A stretch of DNA of 12,343 nucleotides from an uncultured Thiotrichaceae bacterium (lineage in GTDB: Bacteria > Pseudomonadota > Gammaproteobacteria > Thiotrichales > Thiotrichaceae). The translations under genes and the position numbers were made by a program. Of the stretch, positions 1 to 5,830 are shown piece by piece (positions within the stretch are counted from its first letter, which is position 1; each line of letters opens with the position of its first letter). The stretch is from assembly GCA_902727945.1 (NCBI GenBank), contig CACVAV010000413.1, positions 1 to 12,343 of the forward strand, read 5' to 3'. Below the pieces are notes generated by a model that saw nothing but the letters and a program-made list of their open reading frames with translations, was not told the DNA's origin and did no database searches.

Positions 1-158
1 CCGTTGCGAACCGCATCTTCAATGTTGCTGCGTGAGAAACCCAGGTCATCAAGGTCTCTGTCGCTTAATGCACGTAATTCACGAATGGCTCGACGAATTT
101 CTTTTTCTTCGTTGCTGAAGCCCAGTACGTGGTCAATCGCTTGTAGTAAGTTAGTCAT
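1..158 (-). CDS. DUF1127 (YjiS-like) small protein, 5' part, runs off the left edge
   Basis: Reading the minus strand from the ATG at 158-156 gives an open frame of 52 codons that runs off the window edge. The peptide begins MTNLLQAIDHVLGF and continues through a charged helix (NEEKEIRRAIRELRAL) into SDRDLDDLGFSRSNIEDAV. That last stretch is the hallmark of the DUF1127/YjiS family, in which a Leu-x-Asp-x-x-Leu-x-Asp-(I/L)-G-(I/L/F)-x-Arg-x-x-I segment is conserved. A GGAG ribosome binding site sits 8 bases before the ATG on the minus strand and supports this start. Family members are about 50 to 75 residues and soluble, so only the last few residues are probably missing. Some alphaproteobacterial members affect RNA turnover or phosphate metabolism, but no function can be assigned here. 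It is transcribed divergently from pyrH. The overlapping plus-strand open frame has no family resemblance and is taken as its shadow. Confidence 0.85.
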   Translation of the reverse strand, partial: MTNLLQAIDHVLGFSNEEKEIRRAIRELRALSDRDLDDLGFSRSNIEDAVRN

Positions 159-187
159 GTTTTTTTCTCCGCTAGGTGTTAAAACAG

Positions 188-207
188 TAAGGCTAATTTA
201 ATCCTTA
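188..207. repeat. 20-bp interrupted inverted repeat (possible operator)
   Basis: TAAGG (188-192) and CCTTA (203-207) are perfect inverted arms around a 10-base AT-rich centre that adds further symmetric positions. The dyad covers the candidate -10 box and start site of the divergent DUF1127 gene, where a repressor would act. The arms are short, so chance occurrence is possible. I do not recognise the site as that of a known regulator. Confidence 0.35.
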
Positions 208-223
208 TGCTGCGGCGCAACAA
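195..223 (-). promoter_or_regulatory. Candidate sigma70 promoter of the DUF1127 gene
   Basis: On the minus strand TTGTTG (223-218) is followed by a 17-base spacer and TAAATT (200-195). The spacing is ideal, but the hexamers match consensus only 3/6 and 4/6. Transcription would begin near 188, giving a leader of about 30 bases with a GGAG site. The -10 box lies inside the dyad at 188-207. This is a pattern match only. Confidence 0.35.
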
Positions 224-227
224 GCGA

Positions 228-237
228 GAAATATTTC
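228..237. repeat. 10-bp perfect AT-rich palindrome
   Basis: GAAATATTTC reads the same on both strands and sits between the two larger dyads of the divergent region, just upstream of the candidate minus-strand -35 box. A palindrome of this size in AT-rich DNA may be chance. It is recorded because it shares the region with two other inverted repeats. Confidence 0.3.
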
Positions 238-239
238 GT

Positions 240-266
240 TATCAGGTGAGTTAAAGTTACCTGATA
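240..266. repeat. 27-bp inverted repeat between the DUF1127 gene and pyrH (operator or hairpin)
   Basis: TATCAGGT (240-247) and ACCTGATA (259-266) are perfect inverted 8-base arms separated by 11 bases. As RNA the stem could extend by a G-U and an A-U pair to a 7-base loop. No run of T follows on either strand, so an intrinsic terminator is unlikely. The dyad lies about 20 bases upstream of the pyrH -35 box and upstream of the divergent promoter, a position typical of a site for a dimeric regulator. The regulator is not identified. Confidence 0.55.
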
Positions 267-288
267 TTGTCGTGTGGTTTATCCAAGG

Positions 289-317
289 TTGCCCCCTATC
301 TCTTAACTCTGTATAAA
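289..317 (+). promoter_or_regulatory. Probable sigma70 promoter of pyrH and the downstream operon
   Basis: TTGCCC (289-294, 4/6 match to TTGACA) is followed by an exact 17-base spacer and TATAAA (312-317, 5/6 match to TATAAT). Transcription is expected to start near the A run at 324-326, leaving a leader of about 24 bases that contains the AGGACAGG ribosome binding site of pyrH. It is the best promoter match I found in the window and is in the right place to drive pyrH-frr and possibly the whole cluster. Confidence 0.65.
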
Positions 318-347
318 GTACGCAAAATCAACAGCAGGACAGGCGCT

Positions 348-1061
348 ATGTCAATGACCCCGAACAGAATTCTTTTAAAGCTGAGTGGTGAAGCCCTAAT
401 GGGCGATCAGGGTAGTGGTATTGATCCTGAAATCTTGGAGCGTGTGGCGACAGAAATTATGGAAGTCCAGGCGTCCGGTGTTCAGGTGGCGTTGGTGATC
501 GGTGGTGGCAATCTGTTTCGTGGTGCGGCGTTGTCAGCAGCAGGCATGGATAGAGTGCGCGGTGACCAGATGGGAATGTTGGCTACGGTGATGAATGCAC
601 TGGCGCTGCAGGATACGCTGGAACGTTTGGGTGGTTCCTGTAAAGTAATGACTGCGTTGGGAATTGATCAGCTGGGTGAGGCATTTTCAGCCCATCGTGC
701 GCGTCAGTACCTTGATGCCGGTCATTCGGTGATTTGTGCGGCAGGAACCGGCAGTCCTTTTTTTACGACAGATACTGCTGCGAGTTTGCGTGCTGTGGAA
801 CTACAGGTAGATTTATTGCTCAAAGCGACTAAAGTGGATGGCATTTATACTGCTGACCCGAAGAAAGACCCGGAGGCTACTCGTTATGATCAGTTGTCAT
901 TTGATTCTGCGATTGAGCAGCAGCTGGGGGTTATGGATTTAACAGCAATGGTGATGTGCAGAGATAATAATATGCCATTGCGTGTATTTGATATGTTTGC
1001 TGCGGGTGCTTTGCAATCAATTGTGCAGGGTGAATCCGTAGGCACATTGGTAGAGGTCTAA
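348..1061 (+). CDS. pyrH: UMP kinase
   Basis: This gene encodes UMP kinase, which phosphorylates UMP to UDP with ATP in pyrimidine nucleotide synthesis. It is a cytosolic hexamer of the amino acid kinase fold, unrelated to eukaryotic UMP/CMP kinase. The product is 237 residues, close to the usual 235 to 245. Visible motifs are the N-terminal phosphate-binding KLSGEAL (residues 11-17), the glycine-rich VIGGGNLFRG segment, DQMGMLATVMNAL, the nucleotide-binding GTGSPFFTTDTAA, and KATKVDGIYTADPKKDP. E. coli has Asn in place of the Ser in GTGSPFF. The reading frame stays open upstream to about 267, but ATG 348 is chosen because AGGACAGG lies just before it and the promoter at 289-317 would put longer starts outside the transcript. 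A second ATG at 354 is possible. frr follows after 3 bases. Unlike in most gammaproteobacteria, rpsB-tsf do not precede it directly. Confidence 0.97.
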   Translation: MSMTPNRILLKLSGEALMGDQGSGIDPEILERVATEIMEVQASGVQVALVIGGGNLFRGAALSAAGMDRVRGDQMGMLATVMNALALQDTLERLGGSCKVMTALGIDQLGEAFSAHRARQYLDAGHSVICAAGTGSPFFTTDTAASLRAVELQVDLLLKATKVDGIYTADPKKDPEATRYDQLSFDSAIEQQLGVMDLTAMVMCRDNNMPLRVFDMFAAGALQSIVQGESVGTLVEV

Positions 1062-1064
1062 AAA

Positions 1065-1622
1065 ATGATTGATGAAATTCTCGAAGATGCGGATACCCGC
1101 ATGCAAAAAACCATTGAAGTACTGAAAACAGAGTTGACTAAGATTCGCACAGGTCGTGCGCATGCCAGTCTTCTGGATCATATTCAGGTGGAATACTACG
1201 GTTCTGATGTGCCGTTGAGCCAGGTAGCGAACATATCTATTGAAGATGCACGCACACTGAGTGTGACACCCTGGGAAAAGCCGATGGTTCAGGCGATTGA
1301 AAAGGCCATTATGAAATCTGATTTGGGGTTGAATCCCATGTCAGCAGGCACAGTGATTCGTGTGCCGGTTCCTGCTTTAACCGAAGAACGCCGGCGTGAT
1401 TTGGTTAAAGTGGTAAAGAATGAAGCGGAAAATACGCGTATTGCTATCCGTAATATACGCCGTGATGCTAATTCAGATTTTAAGTCGTTGGAAAAAGACA
1501 AAGATATTTCAGAAGATGAAGAGCGCCGTGCCCAGGACAATGTCCAGAAGTTGACAGATAAGTACGTCAAAGCAGTGGAAGTGGTTCTGGATAAGAAAGA
1601 ACAGGATTTGATGGCAATCTGA
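1065..1622 (+). CDS. frr: Ribosome recycling factor
   Basis: Ribosome recycling factor acts with EF-G to split the post-termination ribosome. The 185-residue product has the exact usual length of the family and is tRNA-shaped, with a three-helix bundle and a small beta domain. Diagnostic segments are the N-terminal helix DADTRMQKTIEVLKTEL, the hallmark KIRTGRAHASLLDHIQVEYYG, the beta-domain PLSQVANISIEDARTLSV, and the C-terminal helices containing LTEERRRDLVK, NIRRDAN and SEDEERRAQDNVQKLTDKY. The ATG lies 3 bases after the pyrH stop and is preceded by GAGG (1052-1055) inside the end of pyrH, so the two are probably translated from one message. This pyrH-frr pairing is widely conserved. Confidence 0.98.
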   Translation: MIDEILEDADTRMQKTIEVLKTELTKIRTGRAHASLLDHIQVEYYGSDVPLSQVANISIEDARTLSVTPWEKPMVQAIEKAIMKSDLGLNPMSAGTVIRVPVPALTEERRRDLVKVVKNEAENTRIAIRNIRRDANSDFKSLEKDKDISEDEERRAQDNVQKLTDKYVKAVEVVLDKKEQDLMAI

Positions 1623-1629
1623 CGGCTCG

Positions 1630-2367
1630 ATGGCAAAGAAAGAAAAAAATAACTGTATCCCGCGTCATGTTGCCATTGTGATGGATGGTAACGGGCGGTG
1701 GGCGAAAGCGCGGTTTATGCCGCGTTTGTTCGGTCATAAAAAAGGTGTTGAATCAGTACGTAAGGTGATTAAATACTGTAGTGATGCGGGTGTTGAATGC
1801 CTGACGCTGTTTGCCTTCAGCAGTGAAAACTGGAAGCGTCCTGAAGATGAGGTCAGTGGTCTGATGTCATTGTTCATGGGTGTGCTGGAAAAAGAGACTG
1901 TTGGTATGTTGCGCCATAATGTCAGGCTACAGTTTATTGGTGATCGTTCCGCATTCTCTGCACAATTACAGGCTAAGATTGCGCTGGTTGAGCAGGAAAC
2001 TGCACAGTGCAGCGGCCTTAAGTTGATTGTTGCGGCTAATTATGGCGGACGCTGGGACATACTACAGGCTGTGCGGACAATGGCCGGGCAGGTGCAGTGC
2101 GGTGAGCTGAAGCCGGATGAGTTGACTGAAGCACACATCGGTAAGGCCTTGTCGACACAGGAATTACCGGAACCTGATTTGTTCATTCGTACGGGCGGTG
2201 AACAACGGATCAGTAACTTCTTATTGTGGCAGCTGGCGTATGCTGAGCTGTTTTTCAGTGAGAAATTATGGCCGGAGTTTGATGAGAAATGCCTGCAACA
2301 GGCTTTTGATGCTTATGCCGGGCGTGAGCGGCGTTTCGGAATGACCGGCGAACAAGTTAAAGCTTAA
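1630..2367 (+). CDS. uppS: Undecaprenyl diphosphate synthase (cis-prenyltransferase)
   Basis: This enzyme extends farnesyl diphosphate with eight isopentenyl units in cis to form C55 undecaprenyl diphosphate, the lipid carrier for peptidoglycan and O-antigen units. The 245-residue product matches family length. The catalytic Asp is D19 in MDGNGRWA (18-25). Other family motifs are H36 in LFGHKKG, FSSENWKRP (63-71), and the C-terminal RTGGEQRISNFLLWQ (187-201), which binds the isopentenyl diphosphate phosphate, followed by WPEF. No good Shine-Dalgarno site precedes ATG 1630, which is 7 bases after the frr stop, so translation probably depends on coupling to frr. Its precursor supply comes ultimately from the MEP pathway, of which dxr lies two genes downstream. 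In E. coli the order is frr-dxr-uppS-cdsA; here dxr follows cdsA, as in Pseudomonas. Confidence 0.97.
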   Translation: MAKKEKNNCIPRHVAIVMDGNGRWAKARFMPRLFGHKKGVESVRKVIKYCSDAGVECLTLFAFSSENWKRPEDEVSGLMSLFMGVLEKETVGMLRHNVRLQFIGDRSAFSAQLQAKIALVEQETAQCSGLKLIVAANYGGRWDILQAVRTMAGQVQCGELKPDELTEAHIGKALSTQELPEPDLFIRTGGEQRISNFLLWQLAYAELFFSEKLWPEFDEKCLQQAFDAYAGRERRFGMTGEQVKA

Positions 2368-2435
2368 AGTGGACCTGAAAAATTTGCTCCGCCAGCATAG
2401 AAGTCTGCTACTTTCACAGTAAAAACAGGATTGGC

Positions 2436-3251
2436 ATGTTAAAACAACGAATTATTACCGGAATTATTCTAGCGATAGTGGCCGGATCTGCCATTTATCT
2501 GTTACCCACCCCAAAATTTGCGATTGTCTCACTGTTTGCCATTGTCGGTATGGGTGCGTGGGAATGGGCGACTTTAACCGGCACTAAAGAAGGCTTGCCA
2601 CAAAAGTTGGCACCACTGCCCGCCATGTTGATTGCTTATTTACTCCTCTTGTTCGGTTGGCCATTGCTGCCGGTGTTATTTGTCAGTGTGATTGTCTGGG
2701 CTGTGATTATCTGGATGCTGTTTAACTACCGGCAGGGCACTATGCTGTATCAGAATCAGCCTTATATTTTAAAAAGCCTGAGTTTGTTGGTATTGGTTCC
2801 GGCATGGTATGCCTTGGTTAACCTGCACGGTACGCACTCTGGTTACGTTTTTTACCTGATCTCATTGATTGCCTTAGCCGATATTGGTGCTTATTTTGCG
2901 GGTAAGCAATTTGGTAAAACTAAACTAGCTCCTCAACTAAGCCCCGGAAAAACCCGTGAAGGTGTGATAGGTGGTCTGGCGGTGACGTTTGTCTGGTCAA
3001 TTATCTGGGCAGTATATAGCACCGGGTCAGCACCCGATGCGCTGTTGTTTATTGTATTCTCGATGTTAGCAGTGGTTATCTCGGTGATGGGGGATTTATT
3101 TATCAGTTTGATCAAGCGTGAAGTGGGTGCCGATGATAGTGGCACCTTATTACCTGGTCATGGTGGTGTGCTGGATCGTATTGATAGCTTATTAGCGGCT
3201 GCACCCCTGTTTACCTTAGGCCTGTTGTGGATCAAATTAGGCTTATTATGA
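2436..3251 (+). CDS. cdsA: Phosphatidate cytidylyltransferase (CDP-diacylglycerol synthase)
   Basis: CdsA is an integral inner-membrane enzyme that makes CDP-diacylglycerol from CTP and phosphatidate, the branch point for all phospholipids. The 271-residue product has many hydrophobic membrane segments (for example near 8-23, 28-46, 62-95, 115-130, 137-156, 180-195 and 202-225) and the cytidylyltransferase signature. ALADIGAYFAGKQFG and LSPGKTREGVIGG occupy about 146-180. The C-terminal signature at 224-250 reads SLIKREVGADD, then PGHGGVLDRID. In the usual signature the residue here occupied by D233 is Lys (KD pair); the rest of the motif is intact. An AGGA site precedes ATG 2436. A 68-base spacer separates it from uppS, the longest gap between genes of the plus-strand run; no convincing promoter or terminator was seen in it. 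The stop overlaps the start of dxr. Confidence 0.96.
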   Translation: MLKQRIITGIILAIVAGSAIYLLPTPKFAIVSLFAIVGMGAWEWATLTGTKEGLPQKLAPLPAMLIAYLLLLFGWPLLPVLFVSVIVWAVIIWMLFNYRQGTMLYQNQPYILKSLSLLVLVPAWYALVNLHGTHSGYVFYLISLIALADIGAYFAGKQFGKTKLAPQLSPGKTREGVIGGLAVTFVWSIIWAVYSTGSAPDALLFIVFSMLAVVISVMGDLFISLIKREVGADDSGTLLPGHGGVLDRIDSLLAAAPLFTLGLLWIKLGLL

Positions 3252-4459
3252 CGCATGCCATAAGCTCAAAGGTTATTACTGTTCTGGGCGCTACCGGTAG
3301 TATTGGTGTCAGCACCTTAGATGTGGTGGCCCGGCATCCTGATAGATTTCATATCTTCGCACTGACCGCAAACCGTAATACCGAAAAATTATTTGACCAG
3401 TGTCAGCAATTCCGGCCTAAGTACGCAGTGATGGTCGACGAGTCTGCTGCTGAAAAGCTGCAAGGCTTGTTGCGTAATGCGGGCAGTGAAACAGAAGTAC
3501 TATCCGGTACTGGTGCATTGGAGTCTGTTTCAGCGGATGCAGCCGTCGATTATGTGATGGCGGCTATTGTGGGGGCGGCTGGCTTGTTGCCCACACTGGC
3601 AGCAGCAAAAGCAGGCAAGCGGGTACTGTTGGCTAATAAAGAAGCTTTAGTCATGTCTGGCCGCTTGTTTATGGATGCCGTTCATGAGCAGGGTGCAGAG
3701 TTATTGCCGATTGATAGCGAGCACAATGCTATTTTTCAGTGCATGCCTTCTTCGACAAAGAATGGTCAGGTGGTTAATAATCTGGCGGGTGTTGAGCGTA
3801 TTCTGCTGACAGCTTCCGGCGGGCCATTCCGCACATGGGAACTGAGTCAGTTACAGAATGTCACACCTGAGCAGGCGGTTGCTCACCCTAATTGGGCGAT
3901 GGGCCGGAAAATTTCAGTAGATTCAGCGACCTTGATGAATAAAGGATTGGAAGTTATTGAGGCTTGCTGGTTGTTTTCTGTGTCGCCGGAAGCGATTGAA
4001 GTGGTGGTACACCCACAGAGTACAATTCACTCGATGGTATCCTATAATGATGGCTCGGTGTTGGCACAAATGGGTAATCCGGACATGCGCACCCCGATCG
4101 CTTACGGTCTGGGGTGGCCGGAACGTTTGGTATCCGGAGTAGAGCCTCTGGATATATTTGCTACAGCACGATTGGATTTTGAGCGGCCTGATCTTGCTCG
4201 CTTCCCCTGCTTGCAGCTGGCCTATGAGGCTCATGCAGCAGGTGGCTATGCAACAATTGCCCTGAATGCAGCAAATGAAATTGCGGTGCAGGCTTTTTTG
4301 GATCAAAGTATTGGTTTCATGGATATTCCCCAACTGATTGAAGCTGTCATGCAGTCAGCGGAGTCCGGAACCCCTAATCAACTTGAAGACATCATTATTC
4401 AGGATGAAGACAGCCGTCAGGCGGCATCATTCTGGCTAAAGAAGAAGAAAACACATTGA
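3248..4459 (+). CDS. dxr: 1-deoxy-D-xylulose 5-phosphate reductoisomerase
   Basis: Dxr converts 1-deoxyxylulose 5-phosphate to methylerythritol 4-phosphate with NADPH and a divalent metal, the committed step of the MEP isoprenoid pathway. The product is 403 residues, close to the family's usual 390 to 400. The N-terminal NADPH-binding GATGSIG is at 14-20 and LLANKEALVMSG at 127-138. Metal ligands are predicted as D156 and E158 in DSEHNAIFQ and E235 in NKGLEVIEA. The active-site flap follows SGGPF (190-194), and HPNWAMGRKISVDSATLMNK lies at 213-232. ATG 3248 is chosen because it overlaps the cdsA stop as ATGA, has an AGG 7 bases upstream, and puts the Rossmann motif at the normal distance; the frame stays open to 3227 inside cdsA. 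The C-terminus is a Lys-rich tail (KKKKTH). Its stop overlaps the start of rseP. Confidence 0.97.
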   Translation: MTHAISSKVITVLGATGSIGVSTLDVVARHPDRFHIFALTANRNTEKLFDQCQQFRPKYAVMVDESAAEKLQGLLRNAGSETEVLSGTGALESVSADAAVDYVMAAIVGAAGLLPTLAAAKAGKRVLLANKEALVMSGRLFMDAVHEQGAELLPIDSEHNAIFQCMPSSTKNGQVVNNLAGVERILLTASGGPFRTWELSQLQNVTPEQAVAHPNWAMGRKISVDSATLMNKGLEVIEACWLFSVSPEAIEVVVHPQSTIHSMVSYNDGSVLAQMGNPDMRTPIAYGLGWPERLVSGVEPLDIFATARLDFERPDLARFPCLQLAYEAHAAGGYATIALNAANEIAVQAFLDQSIGFMDIPQLIEAVMQSAESGTPNQLEDIIIQDEDSRQAASFWLKKKKTH

Positions 4460-5829
4460 ATCTTATGAACTTGCTGATCATGTTACCCGCCTTTCTTGTC
4501 ACCATTGGTATTCTCGTGACCGTTCACGAGTTTGGCCATTATTGGGTGGCGCGCAAATTGGGCGTTAAAGTACTCCGTTTCTCCATTGGTTTTGGTAAGC
4601 CATTGTGGAAGCGCGTGTCCGGTGAAGACCAAACAGAATATGTCGTTGCTGCGCTGCCTTTGGGTGGTTACGTGAAGATGCTGGATGAGCGCGAAGGTGA
4701 GGTGGCTGAAGAAGAGCTGCACCGGGCGTTTAATCGTCAAAGTGTCTGGACGCGTATTGCCGTCGTTGCAGCGGGGCCTATCGCCAATTTTATCCTGGCT
4801 ATCTTTATTTATGCGTTGATGTTTGGTACGGGTGTACCGGCGATGCAGCCGTTTGTGCATGCGAATGACAATACACCGGCTCAGGTGGCGGGGTTTGAGG
4901 CAGGTGATAAAATTTTGTCTATCAATGAGCTGCCAGTGGCTACGTGGGAAGAGGCACGTATGTTGCTGTTGGAAGAGTATCTGAACTCGCCGCAGCTAAC
5001 TATTCTGGTTGAAACGCCACAAGGACAACAGGCTGAACGAATCCTCAATCTGAGTAATGCACAATTACTCAAGGAAGAAGGTGACTTTCTTAAAGAGTCC
5101 GGTTTGCAGTTTTGGTCGCCTGAATACGGTGTGCGCTTGGGTGGTCTTTCCCCGGGTGGTGCGGCTGAAGCGGCAGGGTTGAAACCCGGTGATACTATCC
5201 TGGCGATTGACGGGCAAAAGATGGAACGGGCGGATGCCTTCGTTGGCTATGTTCAGGCGCGTGCCGGACAGCCAATCGATTTTAAGGTACAGCGTGATGA
5301 TGGCACGACTAATGTACTGGTGACACCGGCTCCGGTATTGGTCGACGGCAAAGAAGTTGGCCGGATTGGTTCGGGTGTGGGTGAGTTTGTTCCGGCGCAT
5401 GTGCTGGACAAACTGAAGTTTACCCAAAGTTTCGGGCCTGTCGATTCATTAACCCGTGGCGTGGAAAGAACCTGGCAAATGTCAGTCGTAACGCTGAAGT
5501 TGATGGGACGGATGTTAACGGGTGAGGTGTCGCTGAAAAATATCAGTGGGCCGATTACTATCGCCCGTTTTTCTGGTGAAACAGTAATGGCAGGACTGCC
5601 TTACTATCTGGGATTTTTAGCCATTATCAGCATCAGTTTGGGCATTCTTAATTTGCTGCCGATTCCAATGTTGGATGGCGGCCATTTACTCTACTACATA
5701 ATAGAAATAATAAAAGGCAGTCCGGTGTCTGAACGTGTCGAAGAATACGGTTTCAGATTCGGTATGGCCCTCGTAGCTTGTATCATGGTACTGGCTTTGT
5801 ATAACGATTTTATGCGGTTGTTGAATTAA
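4456..5829 (+). CDS. rseP: Site-2 zinc metalloprotease RseP
   Basis: RseP is an inner-membrane S2P protease that cuts the transmembrane part of anti-sigma factor RseA after DegS, releasing sigma E; it can also clear leftover signal peptides. The 457-residue product (E. coli 450) has the zinc motif HEFGH at 24-28 in the first membrane helix and the second motif NLLPIPMLDGG at 399-409, where D407 is the third metal ligand. Between them are two PDZ domains, about 125-215 and 222-300; the second holds GVRLGGLSPGGAAEAAGLKPGD. The TTG at 4456 overlaps the dxr stop (TTGA) and has an AAGAAG stretch about 7 bases upstream. The ATG at 4465 is an alternative that shortens the protein by three residues, but the purine-rich stretch is then too far away. 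bamA follows after one base. No rseA is in this window. Confidence 0.95.
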   Translation: MNLMNLLIMLPAFLVTIGILVTVHEFGHYWVARKLGVKVLRFSIGFGKPLWKRVSGEDQTEYVVAALPLGGYVKMLDEREGEVAEEELHRAFNRQSVWTRIAVVAAGPIANFILAIFIYALMFGTGVPAMQPFVHANDNTPAQVAGFEAGDKILSINELPVATWEEARMLLLEEYLNSPQLTILVETPQGQQAERILNLSNAQLLKEEGDFLKESGLQFWSPEYGVRLGGLSPGGAAEAAGLKPGDTILAIDGQKMERADAFVGYVQARAGQPIDFKVQRDDGTTNVLVTPAPVLVDGKEVGRIGSGVGEFVPAHVLDKLKFTQSFGPVDSLTRGVERTWQMSVVTLKLMGRMLTGEVSLKNISGPITIARFSGETVMAGLPYYLGFLAIISISLGILNLLPIPMLDGGHLLYYIIEIIKGSPVSERVEEYGFRFGMALVACIMVLALYNDFMRLLN

Positions 5830-5830
5830 A

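Noticed and set aside
4..201. Plus-strand open frame at the left edge
   Set aside because: It is Ser/Arg-rich with no recognisable motif and is antisense to a clear DUF1127 gene with its own ribosome binding site.
240..266. Reading the inverted repeat as an intrinsic terminator
   Set aside because: The stem is short and AT-containing, and no T run follows on either strand.
267..347. Upstream in-frame extension of pyrH
   Set aside because: The extension has no family similarity, would start before the proposed transcription start, and the well-placed AGGACAGG site supports ATG 348.
2368..2435. Possible hairpin or promoter in the uppS-cdsA gap
   Set aside because: AGCA/TGCT arms give only a four-pair stem with mismatches and no T run, and no -35/-10 pair with acceptable spacing was found.
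5461..5510. Possible sigma E promoter before bamA inside rseP
   Set aside because: A GAACCT element resembles a sigma E -35 box, but no matching -10 box was found at the right spacing, so there is no support beyond a six-base match.
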